Assembly (NCBI GenBank): GCA_942493345.1
Contig: OW818695.1
Location: forward strand, 3,968,001-4,032,000
Reading direction: 5' to 3'
Origin: GWE2-42-39 sp942493345
GTDB lineage: Bacteria > Bacteroidota > Bacteroidia > Bacteroidales > Prolixibacteraceae
Length of the DNA: 64,000 nucleotides
In this document: positions 43,888-52,110 of the stretch, piece by piece
How the letters are laid out: the number at the start of each line of letters is the position of its first letter
How positions within the stretch are numbered: position 1 is the stretch's first letter
Made by a program: the position numbers and the translations under genes
The notes under the pieces: model-generated
What the model was told of the DNA's origin: nothing
Seen by the model: only the letters and a program-made list of their open reading frames with translations
Database searches by the model: none

Positions 43888-45045
43888 ATGAAAAAAAATA
43901 GCTTTATTCTAATCTTTTTGCTTTTACCTGCTTTGCTTTTTGCTGCGAAAAAAGAAATGATCGTGATTATTGATCCGGGACACGGGGGAAAAGACGTTGG
44001 CGCTGTATTCGGTAAAATTTACGAAAAAGATGTTGTATTGAATATCGGCTTAAAGTTGGGCAAATATATTAAAGAACAACTTCCTGGCGTGAAAATAGTA
44101 TACACCCGGGATACCGACGTATTTGTGCCTTTGCACCAACGGGCCGATATTGCAAACCAAAGCAAAGCCGATCTTTTTATATCATTGCATGCTAATTTCT
44201 GCGGAACACCTTCAACCGTCGGCGCCGAAACATTTATTTTGGGGTTACATCGCTCACAGGATAACTTGGACGTAGCGAAAAAAGAAAATTCTGTAATTTT
44301 GTTCGAGGAAGACCACTCGGAGCGGTATGAAGGGTTCGATCCAAATTTGTCCGAGTCATACATCATGTTTGAGCTTATCCAAGATGAATTTTTGGGACAG
44401 AGCGCCCAATTTGCCAATCAGGTACAGAACCAGTTCCGAAACCGGGCAGGACGAAAAGACCGGGGCGTAAAGCAAGCCGGGTTTTTGGTGCTGAGACAAA
44501 CCGGTATGCCCAGTGTTCTGGTTGAATCCGGTTTTTTAAGCAACCCGAACGAAGCTAAATATCTTGATTCAGAAGAAGGACAGGATTATATTGCATCTGC
44601 TATTTTCAGAGCCTTCAGCGACTATAAAAAAATAATTGATTCAAAAAGCGGATTTACTATTGCTGAAAATGCTAATGCCGAAGTGAAGTCGGAAACAAAA
44701 GCAGAAGCAAAAACGGAAGTAAAAGCAGAAGTTGTTCCCCTGTCCGCAATCTCACAAACGGCTCAAACACCCAAAGAACAGGATACCTATTTCTCTCTTC
44801 AACTGGCTGCAACACTGAAAGACATAAAAACTATACCGGCAAATTTTAAAGGACTTAGCGGCGTAAGTAGCCGGAAAGTCGGGAATGTTTTCAAATATTA
44901 TATCGGAAAAGAAACCAAATATGAAAAAATTGAAGCATTGAAAAAAGAAGTTTGCAAAAAATATCCCGATGCTTTTATTGTTGCCTTCCGGAACGGACAG
45001 CAAATCACAGTTAAAGATGCCCTGAAATTCCTCGAGAACAAATAA
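43888..45045 (+). CDS. N-acetylmuramoyl-L-alanine amidase with C-terminal SPOR-like domain
   Basis: Zinc amidase of the Amidase_3 (AmiC/CwlM) family that cuts peptides from peptidoglycan glycan strands. 385 aa from the ATG at 43888; another ATG at 43864 would lengthen the signal peptide by eight residues. The signal peptide is followed by VIIDPGHGGKDVGAV (first zinc His), YTRDTDVFVPLHQRADIAN, SLHANFCGTPSTVGAE (second His), and VLVESGFLSNPNEAKYL with the catalytic Glu. A Lys/Glu/Ala-rich linker leads to residues ~299-385, a SPOR-like module ending PDAFIVAFRNGQQITVKDA. SPOR domains bind denuded septal peptidoglycan. The MCE gene 142 bp downstream has the same tail. Confidence 0.9.
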   Translation: MKKNSFILIFLLLPALLFAAKKEMIVIIDPGHGGKDVGAVFGKIYEKDVVLNIGLKLGKYIKEQLPGVKIVYTRDTDVFVPLHQRADIANQSKADLFISLHANFCGTPSTVGAETFILGLHRSQDNLDVAKKENSVILFEEDHSERYEGFDPNLSESYIMFELIQDEFLGQSAQFANQVQNQFRNRAGRKDRGVKQAGFLVLRQTGMPSVLVESGFLSNPNEAKYLDSEEGQDYIASAIFRAFSDYKKIIDSKSGFTIAENANAEVKSETKAEAKTEVKAEVVPLSAISQTAQTPKEQDTYFSLQLAATLKDIKTIPANFKGLSGVSSRKVGNVFKYYIGKETKYEKIEALKKEVCKKYPDAFIVAFRNGQQITVKDALKFLENK

Positions 45046-45187
45046 GCTTTCGCTAATACTTTGTTTTCTAACGATTGCTTGTTAATATTGTAAAGAAATC
45101 AGAACCCATGCAGAAATTCTGTACTTCGATCAATAAAACTCGAAATCTCAGTTTATCGGTGTCGCCAAAAACAATTTTACAGAAGAT

Positions 45188-46447
45188 ATGAAAATCTCGA
45201 AATACACGAAACTCGGAATCCTGGTAATTTTTACCCTTGTTGTTCTTTTCTGGGGACTTAATTATTTGAAAGGAGTCGACCTTTTCAAGAAAAACAGCAA
45301 ATACTATGTAGTTTACAACCGCATTGATGGTCTTTTGGAATCAAGCGCCGTAATTGTCAATGGATACAAAGTTGGACAAGTTACAGAAATTGGTTTTACG
45401 GAAGACAATTCAGGAAATTTGCTAATTGCATTCGCATTACAAGGCAATCTTTTAATTCCGAAAGGATCGGTAGCCCGCATTATTTCAAGCGACTTGATGG
45501 GAACCAAATCCATCCGTTTGGAAATTAAGCCGAACAAAGAATATTATATTTCCGGAGATACAATCCCCGGAAACATTGAAAGCGATTTAAAAGAACAGGT
45601 AAGTATGCAGGTACTTCCTCTGAAAAAGAAGGCAGAAGAGTTACTGGCTTCACTCGACTCTGCAATAACCGTTGTAACCTACGTTTTCAACGAAAGAACA
45701 AGAGAAAACCTGGTCGAGAGTTTTGAACACATTAACCAAACCGTAGCCAATATTGAGCAAACATCCGGCGAATTAAGGGAACTGATTCAAAAAAATAGCG
45801 GGAACATCAGTTCCGTTATTTCAAACATCAACACCCTCTCAACCGGTTTCAAAAATAATTCTGAAAACTTGAATCAGATTGTCCGCAATATAAAATCGAT
45901 GAGCGATACGTTGTCGAACCTCAGCATTAGCCCAATGGTGGCGGAGATTAGTAAAACCATAGCAGGTTTAAATTCGGTGATCGAAAATTTGCAAAATACC
46001 GATAACTCGGCCGGTTTGCTCCTGAATGATCCAAAACTGTACGAGAATCTCAACCAGCTTTCATCAAGTCTCGACCTGCTATTGAAAGATTTCAGGAATA
46101 ATCCGAAACGGTATGTCCATTTTTCGGCTTTCGATTTTGGAAAAAATATGTATATAACATCGAAACCCGAAGCCCAGGCTGAAAACAGTCCCATACAATT
46201 CAAGGTGCATCTTATTTCAACTCCCTCACAAATACCAACAAACAATAATCTATTTAAAGATTTAGGTGAAATTGAGGAAATCTATATTAGCGATGTGTAC
46301 AATTACATGGTTGGAAATTCATCTAACTTTGATGAAATTTCAAAATTACTGGATAAAGCAAAGGTGAATTTCCCGGATGCAAGTATTATTGCATTCAAAA
46401 ACGGTCGGAGAATAACGCTGGGCAGGGCTGTGAAAAACCAAAAATAG
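45188..46447 (+). CDS. MCE/MlaD-family protein with C-terminal SPOR-like domain
   Basis: Periplasm-facing lipid-transport substrate-binding protein, 419 aa. One N-terminal membrane helix (LGILVIFTLVVLFWGLNYL, ~8-27), then the MCE domain (residues ~38-118, YYVVYNRIDGLLESSAVIVNGYKVG to RLEIKPNK). A helical, coiled-coil-like region follows (EHINQTVANIEQTSGELRELI and more). Residues 334-419 form a module homologous by eye to the amidase tail: PDASIIAFKNGRRITLGRA against PDAFIVAFRNGQQITVKDA. No MlaE/MlaF permease or ATPase gene is adjacent. The envelope neighbourhood of LptD and amidase fits outer-membrane lipid traffic (inference). Confidence 0.88.
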   Translation: MKISKYTKLGILVIFTLVVLFWGLNYLKGVDLFKKNSKYYVVYNRIDGLLESSAVIVNGYKVGQVTEIGFTEDNSGNLLIAFALQGNLLIPKGSVARIISSDLMGTKSIRLEIKPNKEYYISGDTIPGNIESDLKEQVSMQVLPLKKKAEELLASLDSAITVVTYVFNERTRENLVESFEHINQTVANIEQTSGELRELIQKNSGNISSVISNINTLSTGFKNNSENLNQIVRNIKSMSDTLSNLSISPMVAEISKTIAGLNSVIENLQNTDNSAGLLLNDPKLYENLNQLSSSLDLLLKDFRNNPKRYVHFSAFDFGKNMYITSKPEAQAENSPIQFKVHLISTPSQIPTNNNLFKDLGEIEEIYISDVYNYMVGNSSNFDEISKLLDKAKVNFPDASIIAFKNGRRITLGRAVKNQK

Positions 46448-46731
46448 GCATCTCTTCGCACTTGGTATTATTGTTAATAAGTATATACCCTTATGGCACA
46501 AGCATTTTCAAATATTGAATTTGTAACTATTTGATATTCAGATATAAAAATAAATTTTAAGAAAATAAAAAAAATATTTTTTTTTAACTTACTGAAGACT
46601 ATACCACTTATACTTTTTTTCAAAAAGTCAATAGTAAATAAATTTTTTTAATAGCTTTTTTTTCACAAAATTTGTTGAAGGGAAATTTCGAAGGGAAGAT
46701 TGTCTAATCATTTAATCCTTTTCAAAGAAAG
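46448..46731. other. AT-rich 284-bp region upstream of dnaA
   Basis: Very AT-rich, with runs such as AAAAAAAATATTTTTTTTT (46568-46586) and a second A/T block at 46633-46671. No perfect TTATCCACA DnaA box was found by eye; TGTTAATAA near 46470 is only a partial match. It may hold the dnaA promoter and perhaps origin elements, but the evidence is weak. Confidence 0.3.
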
Positions 46732-48162
46732 ATGAGTAAAGATCACAGTGCGGTTTGGGATAATTGTCTATCAATCATTAAGGATAATGTTCCAAGCATT
46801 AGTTTTAAAACTTGGTTTGAACCTGTGGTACCGGTGAATCTGGAAGATCAGGTATTAACTATTCAGGTACCCAGTCCGTTTTTTTACGAATATCTGGAAG
46901 AGCAATACATCGATTTGCTACGTAAAACACTTCGTAAAGAACTTGGCACAGGTGCCAAACTGGAATATGTAGTGGTAATGGGTAACAACCACAGCAATAA
47001 TCAGCCATACACTGTGAAATACCCAACTACCAACAATAGCAAGATTGAAAATAAACCGTTGAATATTCCTTTTAAAACAGAAGGAAAGCCATCGATTAAG
47101 AATCCGTTTATCATTCCAGGCATTCAAAAATTGCAGATTGACCCGCAATTGAAACTGGACAATACTTTCGATAATTTTGTGGAAGGTGAATGCAACCGTT
47201 TGGCCCGAAGCGCTGGTTTTGCAGTATCGCAGAACCCCGGCGGAACAGCTTTCAACCCGTTGATGATATACGGAAATTCAGGACTTGGAAAGACTCATCT
47301 CGCCCATGCAATTGGGATTGAAGTAAAAGAGCGTTTTCCCGACAAAGTGGTGCTGTATGTAAATGCCAATAAATTTCAGACCCAATTCACCGAGGCAACG
47401 CGTAATAACAACCGGAACGACTTTCTGAATTTCTACCAAATGGTAGATGTGCTTATTCTGGACGATGTTCATGAATTTGCAGGCAAGGAAAAAACACAGG
47501 AAACATTTTTCCATATTTTCAATCACCTGCACCAAAGCGGGAAGCAGTTGATTCTTACTTCCGACAAGCCGCCGATTGAGCTGAAAGGAATGGAACAACG
47601 CCTGTTGTCGCGTTTCAAATGGGGTTTGACAGCCGATTTGCAGGTACCCGATTTCGAAACCCGCAAGGAGATTTTGAAACGGAAAACATACAAAGACGGA
47701 ATTGTTATCTGCGATGAAGTATTGGAATACATTGCTTCGCATATTACCAATAACGTGCGTGAACTGGAAGGCGCTTTGGTTTCCTTGTTGGCACAATCGA
47801 CCCTGAATCGAAAGGAAATAACCATCGAACTGGCCAGTGATATGATTAACAAGCTGGTTAAAAACTCAAAACGAGAACTTTCGATCGATTATATATCAAA
47901 AGTGGTTTGCGACTATTTCAACATGACGGTTGATTCGCTTCAGACCAAAACCCGGAAACGGGAAGTTGTTCAGGCACGCCAGTTGGCGATGTATTTCTCG
48001 AAAAACCTGACCAAATCGTCGTTGGCCTCCATCGGTTCACAAATCGGGAATAAAGATCACGCAACAGTACTTCATGCCTGCAAAACGGTAAACAACCTGA
48101 AAGAAACCGATAAAAACTTCCGGTTGTTTGTCGACGAGATAGAAAAGAAACTGAAAATGTAA
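46732..48162 (+). CDS. dnaA: Chromosomal replication initiator protein DnaA
   Basis: AAA+ initiator that binds DnaA boxes and melts oriC, 476 aa. Domain I (residues ~1-85) opens VWDNCLSIIKDNVPSISFKTWF. A variable Asn/Pro/Lys-rich domain II (~90-140) follows. Domain III has Walker A in MIYGNSGLGKTHLAHAIG and Walker B in VDVLILDDVHEFAGKEKTQE. The box VII arginine is in GMEQRLLSRFKWG. Domain IV carries the DNA-binding signature in VQARQLAMYFS and GNKDHATVLHACKTV. The ATG at 46732 is the only reasonable start. Followed by a terminator. recF lies 19 kb away. Confidence 0.97.
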   Translation: MSKDHSAVWDNCLSIIKDNVPSISFKTWFEPVVPVNLEDQVLTIQVPSPFFYEYLEEQYIDLLRKTLRKELGTGAKLEYVVVMGNNHSNNQPYTVKYPTTNNSKIENKPLNIPFKTEGKPSIKNPFIIPGIQKLQIDPQLKLDNTFDNFVEGECNRLARSAGFAVSQNPGGTAFNPLMIYGNSGLGKTHLAHAIGIEVKERFPDKVVLYVNANKFQTQFTEATRNNNRNDFLNFYQMVDVLILDDVHEFAGKEKTQETFFHIFNHLHQSGKQLILTSDKPPIELKGMEQRLLSRFKWGLTADLQVPDFETRKEILKRKTYKDGIVICDEVLEYIASHITNNVRELEGALVSLLAQSTLNRKEITIELASDMINKLVKNSKRELSIDYISKVVCDYFNMTVDSLQTKTRKREVVQARQLAMYFSKNLTKSSLASIGSQIGNKDHATVLHACKTVNNLKETDKNFRLFVDEIEKKLKM

Positions 48163-48166
48163 ATAC

Positions 48167-48197
48167 AAAAGCAGGTCATTTCGATCTGCTTTTTTTA
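48167..48197 (+). terminator. Rho-independent terminator after dnaA
   Basis: AAAAGCAGGTC / GATCTGCTTTT (11 pairs including one G-U) around ATTTC, running into a T-tract, five bases past the dnaA stop. Confidence 0.85.
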
Positions 48198-48213
48198 TAC
48201 CGTTCCGGAAAAG

Positions 48214-49077
48214 ATGATCTACCTGATATTAAGTATCCTCTCTTCTACCCTCATTTTTCTGACTTTCAAAGTTTCAGAACGGTTCAAATTCAATCTGGTC
48301 AAGCTGATCGTCATTAATTACATTACTGCGGTCTCATTGGGCTTTCTCTTATTCCAGGAACCATTTCGCCCCGGAGTTATCATTGCTGAACCGTGGTTCC
48401 CGTTTGCAGCAATTATCGGCACTTTTTTTCTTTTTTTCTTTTTCCTGATCGGGAAATCGACGCAAATTGCCGGTATTGCCGTCACCACCATTGCAGGGAA
48501 AATGTCGGTCGCGTTTCCAATCTTATTTTCAATCATTTACTTTTCCGAAGAAGTAAGGTTTTTGAAAATTACCGGACTGATCGCAGCTTTTTTTGCCCTG
48601 TTTTTCTGCATTTACAAGCCGGGAAAGAATTCGCTGACCAGCGCCCGGCTATTTTTGCCTGTTCTCATTTTTGTCGGCACAGGCATTGTCGATTCCATGA
48701 TAAAATACACGCAACAAGTTCATACTGAAAATAATGAATCCCTTTTATTTTCGGCATCTGTATTCACCGTCTCACTCATACTGGGACTTGGGTACAGCCT
48801 TATTTTCGAACGGAAATTCAACGAATACGCCAATTTTTATTTGCTGCTCGGTGGTATTGTTTTGGGTGCATCCAATTTCTGTTCGCTCTATTTCCTGATG
48901 CAGGCGCTGGAAGAAAGCCAGCTCGATAGTTCCATTGTTTTCGGAATTAATAATCTGTGTATTGTTGGCCTGTCGGTAGTTATCGGTTATTTTATTTTTT
49001 CAGAAAAAATGAACCGGGTAAATTTACTGGGAATAATTCTGGCCATTTTGTCAATCGTACTTTTAACCCGTTTTTAA
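48214..49077 (+). CDS. DMT-superfamily (EamA-like) transporter
   Basis: Inner-membrane permease, 287 aa, with about ten hydrophobic helices in two halves: IYLILSILSSTLIFLTFKV at the start, AIIGTFFLFFFFLIGKS, VAFPILFSIIYFSEEV, LFLPVLIFVGTGIVDSMIK, and LGIILAILSIVLLTRF at the end. The SIIYFSEEV segment and the second-half counterpart around VIGYFIFSEKMNRVNLLG fit EamA repeats. Substrate unknown. Its stop overlaps the next gene's ATG by one base (TAATG), so translation is coupled. Confidence 0.82.
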   Translation: MIYLILSILSSTLIFLTFKVSERFKFNLVKLIVINYITAVSLGFLLFQEPFRPGVIIAEPWFPFAAIIGTFFLFFFFLIGKSTQIAGIAVTTIAGKMSVAFPILFSIIYFSEEVRFLKITGLIAAFFALFFCIYKPGKNSLTSARLFLPVLIFVGTGIVDSMIKYTQQVHTENNESLLFSASVFTVSLILGLGYSLIFERKFNEYANFYLLLGGIVLGASNFCSLYFLMQALEESQLDSSIVFGINNLCIVGLSVVIGYFIFSEKMNRVNLLGIILAILSIVLLTRF

Positions 49078-49679
49078 TGGAGGATCTGTACAAAACGATA
49101 GAAAAACCATCGGAAGGACTGTTCAAGGACAAAGGCAGCCGGTTCATTGCATATGCTTTCCCGGTTTATACTGAAGACGAAATAAAGGATCATATCCTCC
49201 GTATAAAGAAGGAACACTACTCGGCCCGTCACCACTGTTATGCATGGCGTCTGGGAGCCGATATGGAGCGTTTTCGTGCCAACGACGACGGCGAACCTTC
49301 GTCATCGGCAGGGAAACCAATTCTGGGGCAAATACAAAGTTTCGACCTGACAAACGTACTGATTGTGGTAGTTCGCTATTTTGGGGGAACTTTGTTGGGT
49401 GTTAGCGGTCTGATAAACGCATACCGGGCTGCCGCGAAAGATGCAATTGAAAATGCCCGGATCGTGGAAAAAACAGTTGAAGATATTCTGACGGTTGAAT
49501 TTGGATACGAAAGTATGAATGATGTGATGAAGGTATTTAAAGATGAACAGTTGCCGCAAATGGAAACTTCTTTTGACCTGAATTGCCGGATCAAAACATC
49601 CGTTCGGTTAAGCGATTCGCTGCGAATACAGGAAATTCTGAAAAAAACCAGCGGGGTGGTTGTGAATATTCTGAAATAG
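49077..49679 (+). CDS. YigZ/IMPACT-family protein
   Basis: Protein of the UPF0029/IMPACT (YigZ, YvyE) family, 200 aa. N-terminal domain residues ~15-125: KGSRFIAYAFPVYTEDEIKDHI, SARHHCYAWRLG, the conserved DDGEPSSSAGKPILGQI, and VVVRYFGGTLLGVSGLINAYR. A C-terminal DUF1949-like ferredoxin-fold domain follows (ILTVEFGYESMNDVMKVFKDE). Suggested roles in the family involve translation or stress; no enzymatic activity is established. The ATG at 49077 shares one base with the transporter stop; longer starts run through that gene. Confidence 0.9.
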   Translation: MEDLYKTIEKPSEGLFKDKGSRFIAYAFPVYTEDEIKDHILRIKKEHYSARHHCYAWRLGADMERFRANDDGEPSSSAGKPILGQIQSFDLTNVLIVVVRYFGGTLLGVSGLINAYRAAAKDAIENARIVEKTVEDILTVEFGYESMNDVMKVFKDEQLPQMETSFDLNCRIKTSVRLSDSLRIQEILKKTSGVVVNILK

Positions 49680-49763
49680 TATCGGATGGAACGCCGTTTT
49701 TTACTGTTGATAAGTTAATGAAAAATTATAGATAAAATCGTACTTTTAATGGCATTCAGCCTG

Positions 49764-49771
49764 TAATTTTG
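49764..49771 (+). promoter_or_regulatory. Putative -7 box of the pyrBI leader (TAATTTTG)
   Basis: TAATTTTG fits TAnnTTTG and stands seven bases before the leader ATG at 49779. No convincing -33 TTG at the usual distance. Confidence 0.4.
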
Positions 49772-49778
49772 TGTTTTG

Positions 49779-49979
49779 ATGAAACGAGCAAGCAGTCAAT
49801 ATTTTTCTTCTATCGGTGAACCTGTTCACAAGGAATTATTTTCTTTCAATTCCCTATCCGAAAAACGATTTCACAAACACGATACGATAAGTCGAATTAA
49901 TTGGCATTTACCGCCAAATAAAAAAGCCAACAGAAAGTTGTTTCCTGTTGGCTTTTTTTTAATCCAAACGAACAACTAA
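49779..49979 (+). CDS. Possible pyrBI leader peptide ORF
   Basis: Short ORF (66 codons, ATG at 49779) that runs through the U-rich leader and the terminator hairpin at 49921-49960. It stops 13 bp before pyrB. This copies the geometry of E. coli pyrL, whose translation is coupled to UTP-sensitive attenuation of pyrBI. U-rich tracts (ATTTTTCTTCTAT, TTATTTTCTTTC) precede the hairpin, and inside the ORF they encode Phe/Ser. The peptide itself (MKRASSQYFSSIG...) has no recognised homology. Function is inferred from position; it could be a chance ORF. Confidence 0.4.
   Translation: MKRASSQYFSSIGEPVHKELFSFNSLSEKRFHKHDTISRINWHLPPNKKANRKLFPVGFFLIQTNN
49921..49960 (+). terminator. Terminator/attenuator upstream of pyrB
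   Basis: AAAAAGCCAACAG / CTGTTGGCTTTTT, 13-bp stem and 11-base loop, then T run, 33 bp before the pyrB start. Upstream leader hairpins GTGAAC-CT-GTTCAC (49816-49829) and GGAATT-N10-AATTCC (49832-49853) could pause polymerase. It lies far enough past the YigZ stop (240 bp) to suggest attenuation rather than only upstream termination. Confidence 0.7.
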
Positions 49980-49992
49980 ATATTCATATATT

Positions 49993-50904
49993 ATGAAGAT
50001 GAAAAGTTTAATTTCAATTACGGATTTCAGCAAAGAGGAATACCTCCGGATAATGGAGCTGGCCGCCGATTTTGAAAAGAACCCCAACCAAAAGCTGTTG
50101 GAAGGCAAGGTTGTTGCCTCACTGTTTTTTGAACCGTCGACCCGGACCCGGCTGAGCTTCGAAACAGCTATCAGCCGCCTGGGAGGCCGCATCATCGGTT
50201 TTTCCGATGCAGGTTCGTCAAGTGTCAGCAAAGGCGAAACGCTGCACGATACCATCCGCATGGTGAGCAACTATGCGGATCTCATTGTGATGCGTCATCC
50301 GTTGGAAGGGAGCGCCCGGTATGCTTCCGAAGTCTCGAAAGTGCCGGTAATCAATGCCGGCGACGGGGCCAACCAGCATCCCTCCCAAACCCTGCTCGAT
50401 ATGTATTCAATTCTGAAAACACAGGGAACACTTGACAATTTGAACATTTTCATGGTGGGCGACCTGAAATACGGACGCACCGTTCATTCGCTGCTGATGG
50501 CCATGTCGGAATTTGAAAAACCGATTTTCAATTTCATTGCCCCCGAAGAATTGCAAATGCCCCACGAATACAAACTATTTCTGAAAGAAAAAGGCATCCG
50601 TTACTTCGAGCATAACGAATTCACCGATATTATTTCAGAAGCCGATATTGTTTACATGACGCGCGTTCAAAAAGAACGCTTTGCAGATCCTATTGAATAC
50701 GAAAAGGTGAAAAATGTGTACATCCTGCGTAACAGCATGTTGAAAAACACCAAGGAAAACATGCGCATCCTGCATCCGCTTCCTCGTGTCAACGAAATAC
50801 ATCCCGATGTTGATGCCAACTACAAAGCGTATTATTTTGAACAAGCCAGAAATGGGGTTTTCACTCGCGAAGCAATTATTGCACATACCTTGAACCTAAA
50901 ATAA
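49993..50904 (+). CDS. pyrB: Aspartate carbamoyltransferase catalytic subunit
   Basis: First committed step of pyrimidine synthesis: carbamoyl-phosphate + aspartate to N-carbamoylaspartate. 303 aa, normal length. Carbamoyl-phosphate site: ASLFFEPSTRTRLSFETA (residues ~42-60, the STRT motif). SSSVSKGETLHDTI follows, then HPLEGSARYA, and GDGANQHPSQTLLD. The aspartate side has GDLKYGRTVHSL, YMTRVQKERF and LHPLPRVNEIHPDVD. Followed eight bases later by pyrI, so this is the class B type with regulatory subunits as in E. coli. Confidence 0.97.
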   Translation: MKMKSLISITDFSKEEYLRIMELAADFEKNPNQKLLEGKVVASLFFEPSTRTRLSFETAISRLGGRIIGFSDAGSSSVSKGETLHDTIRMVSNYADLIVMRHPLEGSARYASEVSKVPVINAGDGANQHPSQTLLDMYSILKTQGTLDNLNIFMVGDLKYGRTVHSLLMAMSEFEKPIFNFIAPEELQMPHEYKLFLKEKGIRYFEHNEFTDIISEADIVYMTRVQKERFADPIEYEKVKNVYILRNSMLKNTKENMRILHPLPRVNEIHPDVDANYKAYYFEQARNGVFTREAIIAHTLNLK

Positions 50905-50912
50905 CTACTGCC

Positions 50913-51383
50913 ATGAGCGACGAATTAAAGAAAAAGCTAAAATTGAAAGTCAGCGCCATTCAGAATGGCACGGTAATCGATCATATTCCTTCGGAGAACC
51001 TTTTCAAGGTAATTACTATTTTAGGACTCGATAAAGTAAACAATCAGGTAACTTTCGGGGCAAACTTCGAAAGTCAAAAACTTGGAAATAAAGCAATTAT
51101 AAAAATTTCAGATAAATTTTTCGAAGACGACGAAATCAACAAAATTGCTTTGATAGCGCCCCATGCCAAGCTCAATATCATCCGCGACTACGAAGTAGCG
51201 GAAAAACGCATCGTGGAAGTACCCGAGGAAGTAAATGGTATCGTGAAATGTTTTAACCCGAAATGTATCAGTAATTTCGAACCGATGGTTACTCGTTTCA
51301 AAGTAATATCGAAAGCTCCCATTGACCTAAAATGCCGCTATTGCGAAAAAATCACCCACGAAAACCAGATTGTAATCATATAA
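50913..51383 (+). CDS. pyrI: Aspartate carbamoyltransferase regulatory subunit
   Basis: Binds CTP/ATP and zinc, giving allosteric feedback control of PyrB. 156 aa. N-terminal allosteric domain (residues ~8-100): LKLKVSAIQNGTVIDHIPSE, with IDHI typical of the nucleotide site, and NKAIIKISDKFF. The zinc domain has the four cysteines in GIVKCFNPKCISN and DLKCRYCEKI. Second gene of pyrBI, then a terminator. Confidence 0.97.
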   Translation: MSDELKKKLKLKVSAIQNGTVIDHIPSENLFKVITILGLDKVNNQVTFGANFESQKLGNKAIIKISDKFFEDDEINKIALIAPHAKLNIIRDYEVAEKRIVEVPEEVNGIVKCFNPKCISNFEPMVTRFKVISKAPIDLKCRYCEKITHENQIVII

Positions 51384-51400
51384 TAGAATCAAAAAATAAG

Positions 51401-51434
51401 GATCCCGGTTTGTTTTGCAGATCGGGATTTTTAT
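51401..51434 (+). terminator. Terminator after pyrI
   Basis: ATCCCG / CGGGAT with a 15-base loop, then TTTTTATTT. Confidence 0.65.
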
Positions 51435-51463
51435 TTGAAATCAGATTTTTATTCTGAAATAAT

Positions 51464-51492
51464 TTGATTTTACTTATTAGTAAGTATATTTA
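51464..51492 (+). promoter_or_regulatory. Promoter with embedded palindromic operator for the TetR gene
   Basis: TTG (51464-51466) and TATATTTA (51485-51492, near TAnnTTTG) are 18 bp apart. Between them lies the inverted repeat TACTTA-N4-TAAGTA (51471-51486), a likely operator for the TetR protein encoded 22 bp downstream, implying autoregulation. Confidence 0.6.
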
Positions 51493-51513
51493 CGGCGAAT
51501 AACAATTTGAAAG

Positions 51514-52086
51514 ATGTCAGTAACACGTGAAAAGATCATTGAAATAGGAGAAGAACTTATTCTGACGAAAGGTTATAATGGCTTCAGCTACCAGGATATA
51601 TCAACGGTATTGGGCATAAAAAACGCGGCCATCCATTATTATTTTCCGAGTAAAGAAAACCTGGGAACGAGCATTATTAAAACCAATTTGCAACGATTTG
51701 AGGAAATGGTTGCAAACATGGAAAACCTCAATTTTGATGAATGGAGCCAATTGGAATCATTCATGAAATTATACCTGAAAAGCAATCGTGAAAGCAAAAT
51801 TTGTTTGCTCGGATCACTGGGAACTGATGTAAATACATTGAGCGACCCTATCCACCAGGAATTGACGAAAATGGTTGACCGAATTGTAACCTGGATGGAA
51901 ACGATCCTGCAAAACGGTATGAAAAAAGGGCTTTTTCAATTTACACTTCCGCCCCGCGATCAGGCATTGCGGATACTGGGATTGCTTATAGCAGGCTTGC
52001 AACTCGCACGGATCCTGAATAAATCAGATTTTAAAACGATTTATCAATCGATAATAGAAGAAATAATACCTAAAACCCAATCATAA
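51514..52086 (+). CDS. TetR/AcrR-family transcriptional regulator
   Basis: One-component repressor-type regulator, 190 aa. The N-terminal helix-turn-helix covers residues ~5-50: EKIIEIGEELILTKGYNGFSYQDISTVLGIKNAAIHYYFPSKE condensed here as the TetR pattern GFSYQDIS..GI....IHYYFPSKENL. The C-terminal helical ligand domain has no readable specificity. A palindrome inside its promoter suggests self-repression. fabF follows 24 bp later, so the regulator probably controls that ketoacyl synthase, and its ligand may be an acyl-CoA or fatty acid (inference). Confidence 0.92.
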   Translation: MSVTREKIIEIGEELILTKGYNGFSYQDISTVLGIKNAAIHYYFPSKENLGTSIIKTNLQRFEEMVANMENLNFDEWSQLESFMKLYLKSNRESKICLLGSLGTDVNTLSDPIHQELTKMVDRIVTWMETILQNGMKKGLFQFTLPPRDQALRILGLLIAGLQLARILNKSDFKTIYQSIIEEIIPKTQS

Positions 52087-52110
52087 TTAATAACAACTAA
52101 AAAATTAAGT

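Noticed and set aside
46448..46731. Chromosome origin (oriC) called with confidence
   Set aside because: AT-rich only; no convincing cluster of TTATCCACA boxes found by eye, and GC skew cannot be judged from one window.
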